A DNA stretch of 64,000 nucleotides from Gnetum montanum (lineage: Eukaryota > Streptophyta > Gnetopsida > Gnetales > Gnetaceae): the NCBI GenBank assembly GCA_015680685.1, contig MNCI01012642.1:49047-113046 (forward strand), in the 5' to 3' direction. The position numbers and the translations under genes are program-made. The notes under the pieces are model-generated. The model was not told the origin of the DNA. It worked only from the letters and a program-made list of their open reading frames with translations, and ran no database searches. This document shows positions 22,189 through 33,305 of the stretch, piece after piece (position 1 is the first letter of the stretch; each line of letters starts with the position of its first letter).

Positions 22189-25100
22189 TATCCTGCAACA
22201 TTTTAGTGTGGTCATATGATCTCATTTGAGTGAACAGTTGGCTTGGGACATCATTGAGATAGCAACACTGATGAGGGACTTTTCAAGGTTTCAGGAGGCC
22301 TTGCTGAGGGTCCTAGACCTACATGTCCCTTGACTCGTGTGTGGGAGCTACCTACGTGTTGTCATTACAATAACAACAACACACTTTTCCTAGATCTTTA
22401 TGTGCATACTCTATTCCAAAACTCACCTAGGACGGTATATAGAGTGGACAGGTATGCTCCCTTGTGCTTTGCTTTAACTTGTGATTTCTTTTTAAATTTT
22501 ATGTCATCATCTAAATGTAAATGTTGTTTTCCTATGTAGGCCCCGCTTTGATGAACATGGCATGCACGATGATGATGGTGGACTTGCCTTAGCACGTACA
22601 TCACTAAAGACATTCATGGAGGACCCCATTCTTCATGCCACAGTGTTGGACTAGACGAAGGTGGCCCTTGTTGATTACCATAGGCAGTTTTCAAGAGCCT
22701 TTGAGCATTGCCGAGTTTGAGGTTGGTTACAAGAGGAATGGTCTTCTAATGGGCCAATTTTCCCTCAAATAATTGATCCTATGCCCATCTCACCTACACC
22801 ATTTACTGATGGTAAATGACCACACTCTAGACTCCATTTTCATTTTTTGTTGCATTATTGTGCACTATGTTTTTAACTCTTCGCTCTATTTCTTCCTTTT
22901 TATAGTAGCTGTCCCTCCTGAAGAAGTTACTGTTGTAACAGGGTGCACCAAGGCCACACTTTTCATGAAGTATGGGGAAGTAGAGCAATCACAAAAAAGG
23001 TTGTAGAAGGAAGCTTCTAATCTGATCATCAGCCACCTTACTCAGGCAGGTCTGATGGACTTGTTTACAGCTTTGACTCCTAGCATTCTGGTTACTGAGA
23101 TGGTCACCATTATTGATTCTTTCAATGATGATGCTTCCTATTTTAGCATGTTGGTTTTAGGAGTCAAAATATCTTTTCATCTAACCATTGAATTCTTTTC
23201 TAATCTTTTTGGTGTGCCTACGGGTGGTGCCATGGTAACTGTAGATAAACCGACAAAAGAGCGCTAGGTCATAAGAAAGCTTGAGTAGTGGTTAGGTGTG
23301 CCTTAGGGTCCTAAGGGCTTTACCATGCAAAACGATATATGATTGATGAAGATGAACTTTTTGTATCCCCTCTTTCGAGCACGGGCATTCCCCAAATCTC
23401 TTTCTCAAGGAAGAAACCTTGGGATTGAGTCTATGCATGTTATGCATGCAATTTTAGAGATAGGCATGCGCTACAATTGGGCTCAATTTTTTGTATCTAG
23501 TTTTCATGGGGAAATCATTAGATTACGTTCCAACATCCATGCTAAATCCCATTTTACCTTTGCCTTCTTTACAGGGTATTTACGTAAGCTTTCTAAGTTC
23601 TTAGTGGTCTATGATGATAACCATTATGTTCTGAGGGATCATTCACAACTATCCCATCCTTGGATTCACCACTTGCTTAGCACCACTAGATCCCAGGACC
23701 CACCAAAAGATATTGAGGAATCAGTGTCAGTCACTAGTGGAGGTGTGGCCAACCGTTCCCATCATTCCCATGATAACTTGGGGTTGGAACCACCTAGGCT
23801 ACATATGTCTGTTAAAAGGGTTGAACGTCTGATTGGTGAGACTATTGGGAAGTCAAAGACAAAGGTGAAGAGGAAAGAACATCCAAGGGAACCTGCTCCA
23901 AATGTGATACCACCAAAAGCAAAGAAGATTTGGTTCATGCTGCCAGTGGAGGGTACGTACCTTATTTTATCGTTGTGTATTTATTGTTATTATTTTTTGT
24001 TTGCTATTTTGGCTTATGCATTATATATACTATGTTATACTAACTCTACGAATTTGGAATTATCAGAGGAAGGTCCTGAGGAAGAGAGAGAGAGTCTGGC
24101 CCCAATGGTTGATCCTAGAGTGATTGTCACAGGGCTAGAGGAAGAGATGAATGAACAAGAAGAAACTATCGAAGTACCTCCCACCTCACAAGAGGGAGGT
24201 GTGACAGACGTCACGGGGACAAAGCCTACAGAGGCTTTGGATGTGCTCAGGAAATCCAGTGATGAAATAGGTGTCTTCGATGGCTTTTTCAACGGATATT
24301 TGAAGCTTGGTGATCCACCTAAGCTAAACAGCAAAGGGATTTTTTGTATGTTCTTTTCAGCACAATTTATGTTTTTGTAACCTTTAATTTTCATGTGTTG
24401 TTTTTGATTGTCTTGATCATTTCTAGCATCAGAGGTAGACGTTGAGATTTTTGAGGCGCATGCATCTAGGGAAAAGATGCTAGGGATATAGGTTCCAATC
24501 AAAGTGACCTCCCCTGCGTGTCCCACATCGACTGACCAGTTGAGGCCATCGCCTGAGATGCCTAGCAAAATGGACTTTGTTAAGGGCATCGTTAATGACG
24601 TGGTTGCTCGTCTACAAGAAGCTCACCTAGAGCTAGGTATGTGTGTATTGTGTATTACGCTTAACATCTGGGTTTATTGTGTTTCTTTGCATTTATTATT
24701 GATTATGGATGATTCATATGTATGGTTCTAACACCTGCAAGTGCCAAGTTTCAATGGGATCCCTCTGAAGCCACTCACATTGATGCTCTCCCTGAACTGC
24801 CAGAGAATGTTGAGCAAGTCCCAAGGAATGTGTACGATGCAGTTTTTGGTTGCGTCGTATAGAATGCCAAGTCACTTTGGACTTATAGGTGTTCAGTTGA
24901 GTATTTATGGGATGATGTTCATTCATTGAAGGAAGCACTAGCGAAGGAGAGGGAGGAGAGACGAGGTCTTCAGTCCTGTTACGACCTTGCTGCTACTAGA
25001 CTGTCTGGTGATAGCACTTGGCATACATCTAAAATCACCTATGCATGTTATTGGACGGTTTTAAACAGCAAGGTGCAAGCTACATAGGATTTGGCTAAGC

Positions 25101-25743
25101 AAAAGGTATAGATGGATTTGCTGAACAGAAAATGTCATGATTGGAATTCCTTTGCGGCTAAGGTACGGAAGTGGGGCCAAGACCAAAAGGACCACAAACA
25201 TCAATACAAGAAATGATTGAAGGAGGAGTCAGTTGAACATCATCGGATGGAGATGTTCATCGATGGGTTAGGCTTGTGGTCTGCTTATGATAGGTTCACC
25301 AAGTGTACCAAGGTGGAAGGATCTCCTAAGAGAATGATTACCACCGCCTTCGGGGAGGCTTCTACAGGCATGTTCTCTCTTGAGCATCCTACCTAGACTT
25401 TAGTGGACAAGGGTAAAACCTTGGCTGACATTGATCTTGGCTTGGAGGAGGATTGGGAAAATGTGCCCAAGCTGGAGATTCTATGACGTTTGGAGGCCAA
25501 CTTAGGACCTTCCTCACTTGTGAGTGTTTTATTATGGTATTTATTTTTTTATATGGTTTTATTGTTTTCATTGTTAGTGTTACTGTTTTTCTAATTTTTG
25601 TGTTTATGATTTGCTTTACTACTCTTACCTGTTTTGTTTTGTTTTCTATTTTCTATTTGTAGGGACATGTTAATGATGGAGCTGACCCTAGTGGAGCAAG
25701 AGTGGATGATGAAGAAGATCTCAGGGATCAGCCCCCTCCATGA
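22189..25743 (+). pseudogene. Antisense multi-exon gene inside the element T intron (plant transposon-protein-like)
   Basis: Plus-strand exons are bounded by GT/AG sites: about 22189-22451, 22540-22811, 22906-23952, 24067-24345, 24427-24636, 24742-25519 and 25663-25743 (TGA). Joining keeps the frame at five of six junctions; only the 24636/24742 join is off by one. Exon 3 encodes TEMVTIIDSFNDDASYFSML, then ISFHLTIEFFSNLFGVPTGG, then HVMHAILEIGMRYNWAQFF, a pattern like the putative plant transposon protein domain. A basic SKTKVKRKEHPRE stretch, an acidic exon 4 and a charged likely coiled coil (LKEALAKEREERRGLQ, exon 6) follow. The last exon is acidic and ends RDQPPP. In-frame stops in exons 2, 3, 5 and 6 show decay. 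Antisense extra ORFs are known in Tat-lineage elements, but usually near the LTRs. The start codon is not identified. Confidence 0.7.
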
Positions 25744-26257
25744 GCTTACTATTAATTAGACTTTAGCTATTAAATGTTTTTGATTTTTGAATGTTTGGTG
25801 GAAGTATGCAGTTGAAAAATATAATAATGTGGACCTAATTATGACATAATATGTTTTTACTACCATGTTGACACATCATTTTTCTTTTTATTTTATGTTT
25901 TCTCTTTTTATTTTCTTTTTTTAATATTATCGTGAACATATGTGTGTAACTAAATGTAAGATGGGGGAACCAAGCGTGAATCAATACTTGTAAAAGAAGA
26001 AAGTAATGAGAAGGCATAAATTGAGACTGCAACTTGTATCATTTAGACATAACGTAGTGAAAATATGTAAACTTTGCGACATATTGAATCCTAGTTTTAA
26101 TCCATTTCAGGCTGTTTAGATCGGTTTAAAGTTATGGTGGACTATTGCATTTGTTGCTAAGGAAAGAAAGGTTACCAGATTTCATGCCATAGTGGGCCAA
26201 AATCAATAACAATTTTAAGAAACTTTTAAAAGGAATTGGCCATTTTTGACTGTGGCT
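25744..26257. other. AT-rich tail of the antisense gene region
   Basis: This is non-coding sequence between the antisense gene and the small repeat next to the protease. T-rich runs are at 25870-25930. The antisense transcript's polyadenylation site would be expected here; I see no strong AATAAA on the plus strand. Confidence 0.4.
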
Positions 26258-26340
26258 AGTTTAACGTCATTGCGGATGTTCGTTGGTAGTTTAACGTCAT
26301 ACCGAACGATTGGTAGTTTAACTTTATTTCGAACATGTGG
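26258..26340. repeat. Imperfect AGTTTAACGTCAT repeats
   Basis: Three units starting AGTTTAACGTCATTGCGG, AGTTTAACGTCATACCG and AGTTTAACTTTATTTCG are spaced 30 and 27 bp apart. Their core resembles those of the 28-bp and 38-bp arrays of the same element. They lie just inside the 5' end of the proposed intron. Confidence 0.65.
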
Positions 26341-26427
26341 TGATTTCATTCTGGTTGTTGAGTTGCCTCTTGATCTTTTGTAGCTTAACATGTGGGGTTG
26401 GGCATATGGGTATGATTTTATACTCAC

Positions 26428-29400
26428 CTTCCCCTTCATCGGTGATGTTAAAGGATAGTTCCGACCAGGAGACATGAGTAGGAATGGCTCCCATGTTTGT
26501 GTCTTCTTGTGTTTCCTTTGTCCTAGTAGGATTGTGAGTTAATGTTGGGTTCATGTCTTGATGTATGTTCACAGTTTCTTGCTTAGGCTCAATGAACTTA
26601 AGTTCTGACTCTTGACCTACCTCAGGGTGTGAGGAAGTGATCGATGCAGTCATATCCCCATGTATGATGATTTCACTACCTTCATAAGGTAGGTGGATCT
26701 CCTGATGGATTGGTGAGGATATAGCTTTAAGTTGAGCTAGCCATGGACGTCCTAGAATCAGATTGAACCCTAGTAATTCATCAACCACTATGAATTCAGC
26801 TGATGTGGGGAATTGGTCCTCGGCTATGAAATCTAAGGTAACCATACCTTTCACCCCAACATAGGAACCATTGAAGGATTTTAGAAAAGAAGTTGACGTC
26901 GGCTGTATTTGTTCAATAAGTCCTAGTTTTTCAATGACGGGANCGGCTGTATTTGTTCAATAAGTCCTAGTTTTTCAATGACGGGAAAAGGTATTACGTT
27001 TGTTGTCACACCGTCATCAACATGCACCCTACGTATTTTGAAATGATTGACCTGTATCATTATGAACATAGGGGCTGCGGTGACTTCCCCTATTTTCTCA
27101 TCTAGCTTAATGTCCTTAGCCCAAAACTCTAGGGATGTGGTCTTTGATTCTTGAAGTCGCAGGGACAATACTGCATTAATGGAGGGTTTATCTGCAAGAA
27201 GGTCCTCACTAATAGGGATCGAGGTCAACATCTATACAAGAGCTTCCCGATGTACTGGTGAAGTCATTGCTAGGTTATACAGACTTAAATAAGTATTCTT
27301 TTGTTTTAAGGCTTGTGTGACCTAGGTTAACGTGCTTGCTAGGTCTTTACCATTTGGGAGACTCTTGTCTACAGAGATTTGGTCCATTTGACCCAACATT
27401 CGTATTTCTCGTGGAGGAATTTTTGTGTTAGTAACTGAGGATGCTGGTTTTGGGACATAATCCATGACATTATCCTTATTTTAATGACTCGTACGAGGCT
27501 CATTAATGGATGGACCCATAGGAACAGTGTTTAGCGAGGTAGGCTTTGGTGGTCCTAATTCATGCTAATAGTTTTCTCTTTCTAGATACTTTCTTGTTAA
27601 CCTATCAACAAGATGTTCTCGTAGAGGTTGCGGGGGAACAGTAGGGGTTTGTGTGTCAGGGTGTTTTGGTACCCAGATCATGAAGGGAGTGGGTTGAGTT
27701 TCCAATGATGTAGTTGCTGCTACAACAGAAGGGGGGACGCAGATGAAAAATGGCTTTTGTGATGTGGGGAATGTGCGTATGACGAAAGGAGTTTAAGGAG
27801 GTGTAGAGGTAGGTGTAGGGGTAAGTGTAGGGGTAAGTATAATTTCAAAGGACCTGCAGATCACAAAATCTTTTCGCGGAATGTCCTGTCTGCTCTCCAC
27901 ATAGATAGTATTAATCGCATATGGTGCATCATTAGTATTAAGAGGATCCTTGTAGACCCCCATAGGTTGATTTTGGGGTCTTATAGGGTTTGCCTCATCG
28001 AATACTACTTTACGCCTATCAATCATGCATTGTATATCCTGTTTCAAGGTGAAACAGTAATCAGTCCCATGACTGCATCGTTGGTGATATTCACAAAACC
28101 TATTCAACATAAAGCCTCTAGGAGTGGGGGGTTCATTGGCTATTGCTAAGGCTGGGTTCTTAGCTAGCTCACAAAATCAATCATGTTTTTGATATGCCAC
28201 GGGGGACATTTGTTTATGTTTGATTAGCCCAACCTTTAGAAGTTGATCGAGCAATTGTGAAGGTTTCATGGGCAAGGGTGTGTATTGAGTGGGGTCTTTT
28301 CTTTCGAATGTACGGGCATGACCCATGTTGGTGTTTCTATTTAAGGAAGTTTTGGGTATAGGTGCGGGTCTGTTCCTTTCATAACCATTTGGGACGGTAG
28401 GTTGTTTTTCCTTTTGTCCTGGATGATTAGGTCGGGTTGTCTCGGCCACTACTACTACCGTTGTTTTGGATTTATCTCTCTTCATATGTTGGCTCCTAAA
28501 GGTTGAGTAGGATGGGTCGTTGCTTGTTTGTGCTACTTTTTCTATGTCCTTGATTTGCACAAACACTTGGCTCAATGTGCAAGCTTTCAAATAATAAAGT
28601 TTTGATTTAATAAAGTGGTTCACAGCTGCCTTTAGGATGGTAAGCAGATATGTTTTTAGGATGGGTTCATGAGGTTCATTCAAGGCTCCGCTCCACCTTT
28701 GGATAAATTTTTGCGTTGGCTCTACCGATGCTTGTTTAATTTGAATCAAACTATCCAACGTGGCTTCAGGTTTCAGATTGTACTTGAAACGAGTGACAAA
28801 CTAGTGCAGCAAGTCCTCTAGAGAAGATATGGAGCTACGGGGCAAAGCTTAGTACCAGCCTAAGGCTTTTCTAGTTAAGGACATAGCAAACACACGTAGA
28901 ATTACATGAGGCCATGCTTGAAGCAATAGACATTCTGTTCGGAATGTTACTAGGTGAGTGTTTGGATCTCCCTCTCCATTGTACTTGGTCAGATGGGGTA
29001 ACGAAACTCCCTTTGGCAAGGTTAGTGGTGGAACTAAGGGATCAATTGGATCATCTTGATAGAAGTCTAGTACTTTTACTTCCTTAGTGTTCATAGTTTT
29101 AAGGCGTTTTAATTCTTCTGCTAACGAGTGCATCATTTTCTTCGTATCCGCCCACTCTTGAGCAGTAGGCAGACTGACTAGTTGAGTAGATGGTGTTTGA
29201 TAATGACTCGATGGTTGCACCATTTGTGGAAAGAGAGGTTTTTGGACTGTCATTTGCTACAGTGGGATGATGTTTGGGGCTAAGACTACGGGGTGTGGTG
29301 CGCTGTAGCAGGTAGATAGGTTTTGTTGAACAACTAGTGAGACCGATTGCCCAGTCACAGGTTGTGAAGCGATCAGCGGTGTTTGTTGGATTTGCACCCG

Positions 29401-30118
29401 AGGTATGTAATGGGTGGACGTGGAAGCTAGTATGACTGTTGGCATCCCAATCACTTGAGATCAAAAGGTCGATCCTGCATTAGTTTGGGGAGAAGGCTGT
29501 TGGGGTTGTATTTGTAGAGGCATGATGGAAGTGGACGCATTAGATTGAACGTTGAATTTGGAGAAGATGGGAATGGGAGTGGCTACTTTCTGTAGAGAGG
29601 CTAGTGGCAAAAGTATAGTCTCTTCCACCAAGGTTGAAACAATGGGTTTGTATGTGCATGGGGACTAACAGTATGGTACGAATCCCCATGTTTAGATTGG
29701 GCCGCAAAGTCATCTTCCTCATCTCCACCTTGAGGCTCTATTGGGGGTAGCTGTAGGTCCTAACTTCTTGCCATGAGAAGCTAGGATATGAGTTTATGGT
29801 GGTGTTTTGAGAGCGAGATTATGTCAAATGCTGAAGGGATGAATTCACGACCTCCTTTGTGGATAAGTTCATAGTCTCGCTTCGCTTCCCTCTCTACATG
29901 ATTGAGGGATAAGTTGGCATGAATCTTGACACAGATGAAGTTATACTATTTGGGTTTAAGAGTCACATAGGTAGGGTCTTTGCCTTGTAGCCTAAGTGAT
30001 TGAAGTGTAGGGCCTTGGAGGTTTATCTGTTCGATGACAGTTACGGATTCGATAGCAGTCACAGGGTTTGAGGTTTCAGCCCCAAAGTCAGAGGTTGGGT
30101 TAATTTGGGAGGATTCCA
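26428..30118 (-). pseudogene. Element T gag-pro, decayed
   Basis: The frame starts near 30118 (MESSQINPTSDFGAE). A Pro/Gln-rich N-terminal part follows, then the gag core: LPHLTKYNGEGDPNTHLVTF, TRKALGWY and IKQASVEPTQKFIQRW (28990-28690). Next is a knuckle-like motif, FCEYHQRCSHGTDYCFTLKQ (28090-28030). Protease shows VDDGVTTNVIPF (normally D-S/T-G) near 27000 and LLGFNLILGRPWL near 26750. Single stops interrupt the gag core (TAG near 28809) and the joint before the knuckle. At 26943 an N joins two copies of a 43-bp stretch, an assembly artefact inside protease. Gag would form the particle and protease would process gag-pol; this copy can do neither. Confidence 0.82.
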
Positions 30119-30139
30119 TAATGAACATGAGTAGAATAA

Positions 30140-30385
30140 GCTAGAAAATTTGAATGTGAGCAACTGTAGCATGATCAACAAACAACATGACAACTGCAGT
30201 GTGAGAAACTGCAGTAGTGTGACTGATGGCAGTGTGACCAACAACATCAGCACTGGAACGTGAGCAACTGCAGTGTAGCATGACTTGACAAATAGAAGCT
30301 ACAACATGAGTCAATTGCAGTGTGACCAACAAACTACATGAGCTAACAGTGTGACACTAAAAAACAACGTGAGCTGACTACATGA
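30140..30385. repeat. Irregular CAGTGTGA / ACGTGAGC word repeats in the leader of element T
   Basis: Between LTR and gag the words CAACTGCAGTGTGA, AGCATGA and AACGTGAGC recur at irregular spacing. Minus-strand frames here are by-products. The composition matches the LTR and the intron. Confidence 0.6.
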
Positions 30386-30526
30386 GGTATTGGGAATGGA
30401 GAGGATAGGTGAGTTGATCTGGCTTGTGTAAGGTAGCCAGACAAGCTGGGCTTTAGTTTTAGCACTTAGTCTATGTAGCGTTTGGATAGGTAGTGTGGTC
30501 AACGTTTTGACAAACAAAAATTCAGG

Positions 30527-30543
30527 CCCTCCTTCTAGTGCCA
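30527..30543 (-). other. Primer-binding site of element T
   Basis: The minus strand reads TGGCACTAGAAGGAGGG, six bases from the 5' LTR. I recall closely similar primer sites in other Tat-lineage plant elements but cannot name the tRNA with certainty. Position and the leading TGG (complement of the CCA end) support the call. Confidence 0.65.
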
Positions 30544-30549
30544 ATTTAT

Positions 30550-32305
30550 TGTACTGACCTAAATCTTCAGTGTAATGTTAGAAGGGAAACAAACACTGAA
30601 AGATCGTCGGGCAGGCACAGCTAACCATGCCTTCACCTGAGGGTAAGCTGGAAAAGAAAACGAAGGCAGAGTACCTTGGATGGTCTACACGCAAATCAAC
30701 TAACGACTTCCCCGAGCGTAAACTATGGCTTGCTCTGGGGTTATTGTAACTGATGTATTAAATGTAAATAGAGCGCACTAAATGTAAAAAAAAACATACA
30801 TAGAACAGTATTACAAGCAAAACATAAATTAAATGTAAAGCAGAGTAAACAAAATAATGGTTGGAAAAATGAATTGTATTGTATTGCTTAGAAAGGATGT
30901 GCATCGGTCAAAGCGTAGTTGCATGTAGGTGACAAGTCAAGCGCCAAGCCCCGGGTAATGTGATCCATTTTAGAAGTTCTTGGATGCTAGGAGTCTAGTG
31001 TGTTTGAGCGCCCAAGAATTGCTAGTCTAAGTTTCCTAAGCCGTCAATCTTCAAAATTGCCCCCACCCATTTATGTGAATTGATAGGGTATTTATAGGGC
31101 TGGGCTGGGCTCGGGTGCTGAATTCAAAAATGGAATCAATGGCTGGGAGACGAGAGGAAAGCGGATCAAGTGACACGTGTCCAATGGACAACTGTATGTG
31201 AGTTGGATGTGTATGGGAAAGCTATGTTCTGGACCAAGTACATTGTATCTTACAACGTGTGACAACTCACTCAAGCCAGCTCACGCTCATGGGACATACA
31301 ATTCAGAGCATAAGAGCTTGATGAATGATGAAGGATGGAAATTTACAATGAAATAACAGGAGAAATTAACTCTGGCTCGCTTGAAACTTCTGGATTTCTA
31401 ACTTGCCTGCTGCAGAATGTTGACTCGAGTGGTTCCGTGGCTGTTTGAGATGTCCACATCTGATTAGGACCTCCAACGTGAGTTGATTTTGTAGTAGCAT
31501 GTCTTTAGCATGTATTTGGAGTGCCTTTGCTTAGGTGTGACTATCACTCACGCTGCCAGTGTGAGTGAGGTGTACTCATGCTGGGCACTCATGCTGGGCA
31601 TGCCCTCAATGTGACCTTAGCGTAAGTGGGGTAAAATGAAACATTTGACACCAATTTTGATTTCTGAAGCTTGTTCCTTGAATGCAACCATTGCCTGAAT
31701 GTTTCTAACCCTGAGAGTGATCTAAAATCTGGAATTTAAGCTTGAATGTATCTTTGGAGCTATTTTGGATAGGTCATGTCGCGCTCATGCCAGCAACGTG
31801 TCCACAACATGAGCTGCAACATGACCTGTAGTGTGACCTATAGAACTTGCAATTTTGAGCTTGAAATTTGAAGGCTGGAGTTTGGAATTGTCGACCATGA
31901 ACCCTATGGGTGACTAGCACTTTGGAAATCTAGTTATTTTGATTGAATTTTACCTCAATTTTTGGGCTCAAAAGTTGCTCATGCTACACTCACGTTGGTA
32001 GTGTGACCTCAGTGTGAGTGAGAAATTTTTCACATTTTGGCCTAAATTTTGAGCCTCTAGACATTGAAACTTTGAACTTCGAGCTAGGCACAATAGTGAC
32101 CCTTGAGAATGCCTTGCACCCTCAGACTTAGTCACCTTTGACTTGATTCTAACGTCGTTTGGAGTTGGTCACGCTGAGGGAAAGCTAGCTTGACAATGTG
32201 AGCAAGCTGGGCTTGAGCTCCTTGCCTTGGTCAAATTTTGTCTCCCGAAACTTTGAAAGGGCTTGAGTCGTTTCAAAGTGTTATGTCGAAATTAGTGGTG
32301 TTTCA
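30550..32305 (-). repeat. 5' LTR of element T
   Basis: The LTR is 1756 bp and collinear with 12784-14537. Its TATA box is at 31088-31097. The plus-strand start TGTACTGACC and end GTGTTTCA match the partner. The flank GTAAT (32306-32310) pairs imperfectly with ATAAT (12779-12783). Confidence 0.9.
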
Positions 32306-32698
32306 GTAATAATTGTTATTTGAAGAGTCATAGGTTCAAACCCTAGTCCCAAAATTTAAATTAAATAATCCTTATTAAAGAAAAAAATTTAGTGTTGTCC
32401 CTAACCCTTAGGATTTAGGGCCCATGGTTTTAGCCACTATAGCGCCAGCCAACCATGCTATTACATGGTTGGGCCATAACATTGTAACATTGTTGGGCCA
32501 CAATGCCTGACCACAATGCATCATAGCTGACCTAGTCATGGCACTAGGACAGTTGTGCCACAATGTAACATGGTTGCAAGGCTTGACCCTGTAGCATCAT
32601 GGCTAGCCTGGTAGTGCTTTGTCATGTCATTTGCCATCGTGGATAGCTTGGTTGTGATCCATTTTCCACTACCTTTGCCAGTCATCACCAACATTACA
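32306..32698. other. Unassigned sequence right of element T
   Basis: This is the continuation of the sequence at 11239-12783. It contains GGTTCAAACCC (32331 on), a match to a tRNA B box, without an accompanying A box, and repeated CATGGTTGGGCC-like words at 32440-32600. No gene is recognised. Confidence 0.4.
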
Positions 32699-33305
32699 AT
32701 TCATTGCCTCCTCTATCATTTTTGGCACTGTGATTCATTGCCTTCTCTGTCCCCACTAGCATTGTGATTCATCACCTCCCTTGTTGCCACTGTTGCCAGA
32801 ATTCATCACCTCCCCTATCATCATCGATGCCACAATTCGTTGCCTACCCTAGCATTGCTGGCACTATGATTCATCTCCTCCCATGTTACCACCTACATTG
32901 TAATTCATCACCTCCTTTGCCATCACCCATCGCCAATGCCATGGTTCTTCACCTCTCCTACCACCATCAATTCTAGGATTCATCATCTCCCATGTGACTA
33001 TTAGCATCATAATTCATCACCTCTCCTTCCATCATCAACGTTGTGATTCATCATCTCCCATGCCATCGCCAGTACTACAATTTGTCACCTTCCCTAGCAC
33101 CACTAGTGCCACAATTCGTCACCTCCCATGCTACCATTGATGCCATGATTTTTTGCCTTCCTTATCTTCATCGGTACTACAATTTGTTACCTTCACTGTT
33201 GTTGTTAGCACCATGATTTGTCCCTTCCCCTATCATTTTTGATGCCATAATTCATCACCTACCTGGTCACTGTTAGCACCATGATTCATCACCTCTCCTT
33301 CCATG
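32699..33305. repeat. 34-bp minisatellite, about 18 diverged units
   Basis: Units of 34 bp start ATTCATCACCTCCC or a variant and end in GCCA-ATG-like words. Several adjacent units measure exactly 34 bp by hand. Because 34 is not a multiple of three, the apparent plus-strand frames (IHHLPCCH...) shift meaning from unit to unit and are not coding. Confidence 0.8.

Larger units (their letters stand above)
19741..26427 (-). other. Intron-like region of element T between protease and RT
   Basis: Ogre elements carry an intron between gag-pro and RT. Here the protease frame meets AAG|GTGAGTA at 26428/26427, a near-perfect 5' splice site. The RT frame becomes open only after AAATTGGCAG|G at 19741/19740, an acceptable 3' splice site preceded by an in-frame stop. 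Joining these two sites leaves the frames out of phase by one base, so either a small indel has occurred or a neighbouring acceptor is used (TTTTTGTCAG near 19822 is an alternative). The 6.7-kb region contains short tandem repeats near both ends and an antisense multi-exon gene in between. Confidence 0.55.
12784..32305 (-). mobile_element. Element T: Ogre/Tat-type Ty3/gypsy retrotransposon, about 19.5 kb
   Basis: LTRs at 12784-14537 (1754 bp) and 30550-32305 (1756 bp) start TGTACTGACC and end GTGTTTCA. The primer site is at 30527-30543 and the polypurine tract at 14541-14550, so it reads on the minus strand. Order on that strand: LTR, leader, gag, protease, intron-like region, RT, RNase H, second RNase H, integrase, 3' untranslated repeats, LTR. 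Two RNase H domains, very large size and an intron between pro and RT are hallmarks of the Ogre/Tat lineage. Flanks ATAAT and GTAAT match at four of five bases. All ORFs carry stop codons. An antisense spliced gene sits in the intron. Confidence 0.9.

Noticed and set aside
19741-26427. The whole region between protease and RT as a separate nested transposon
   Set aside because: No terminal repeats or target duplication were found at its ends. Its word composition matches the rest of element T, and the location agrees with the known Ogre intron.
32331-32345. tRNA B-box match GGTTCAAACCC suggesting a SINE
   Set aside because: There is no A box at the right distance upstream, even after removing element T, and no poly-A end or flanking duplication.
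32764-32976. Repeat-protein-like frame (IHHLPCCH...)
   Set aside because: The underlying 34-bp minisatellite does not keep frame between units, so a repeat protein cannot be encoded.
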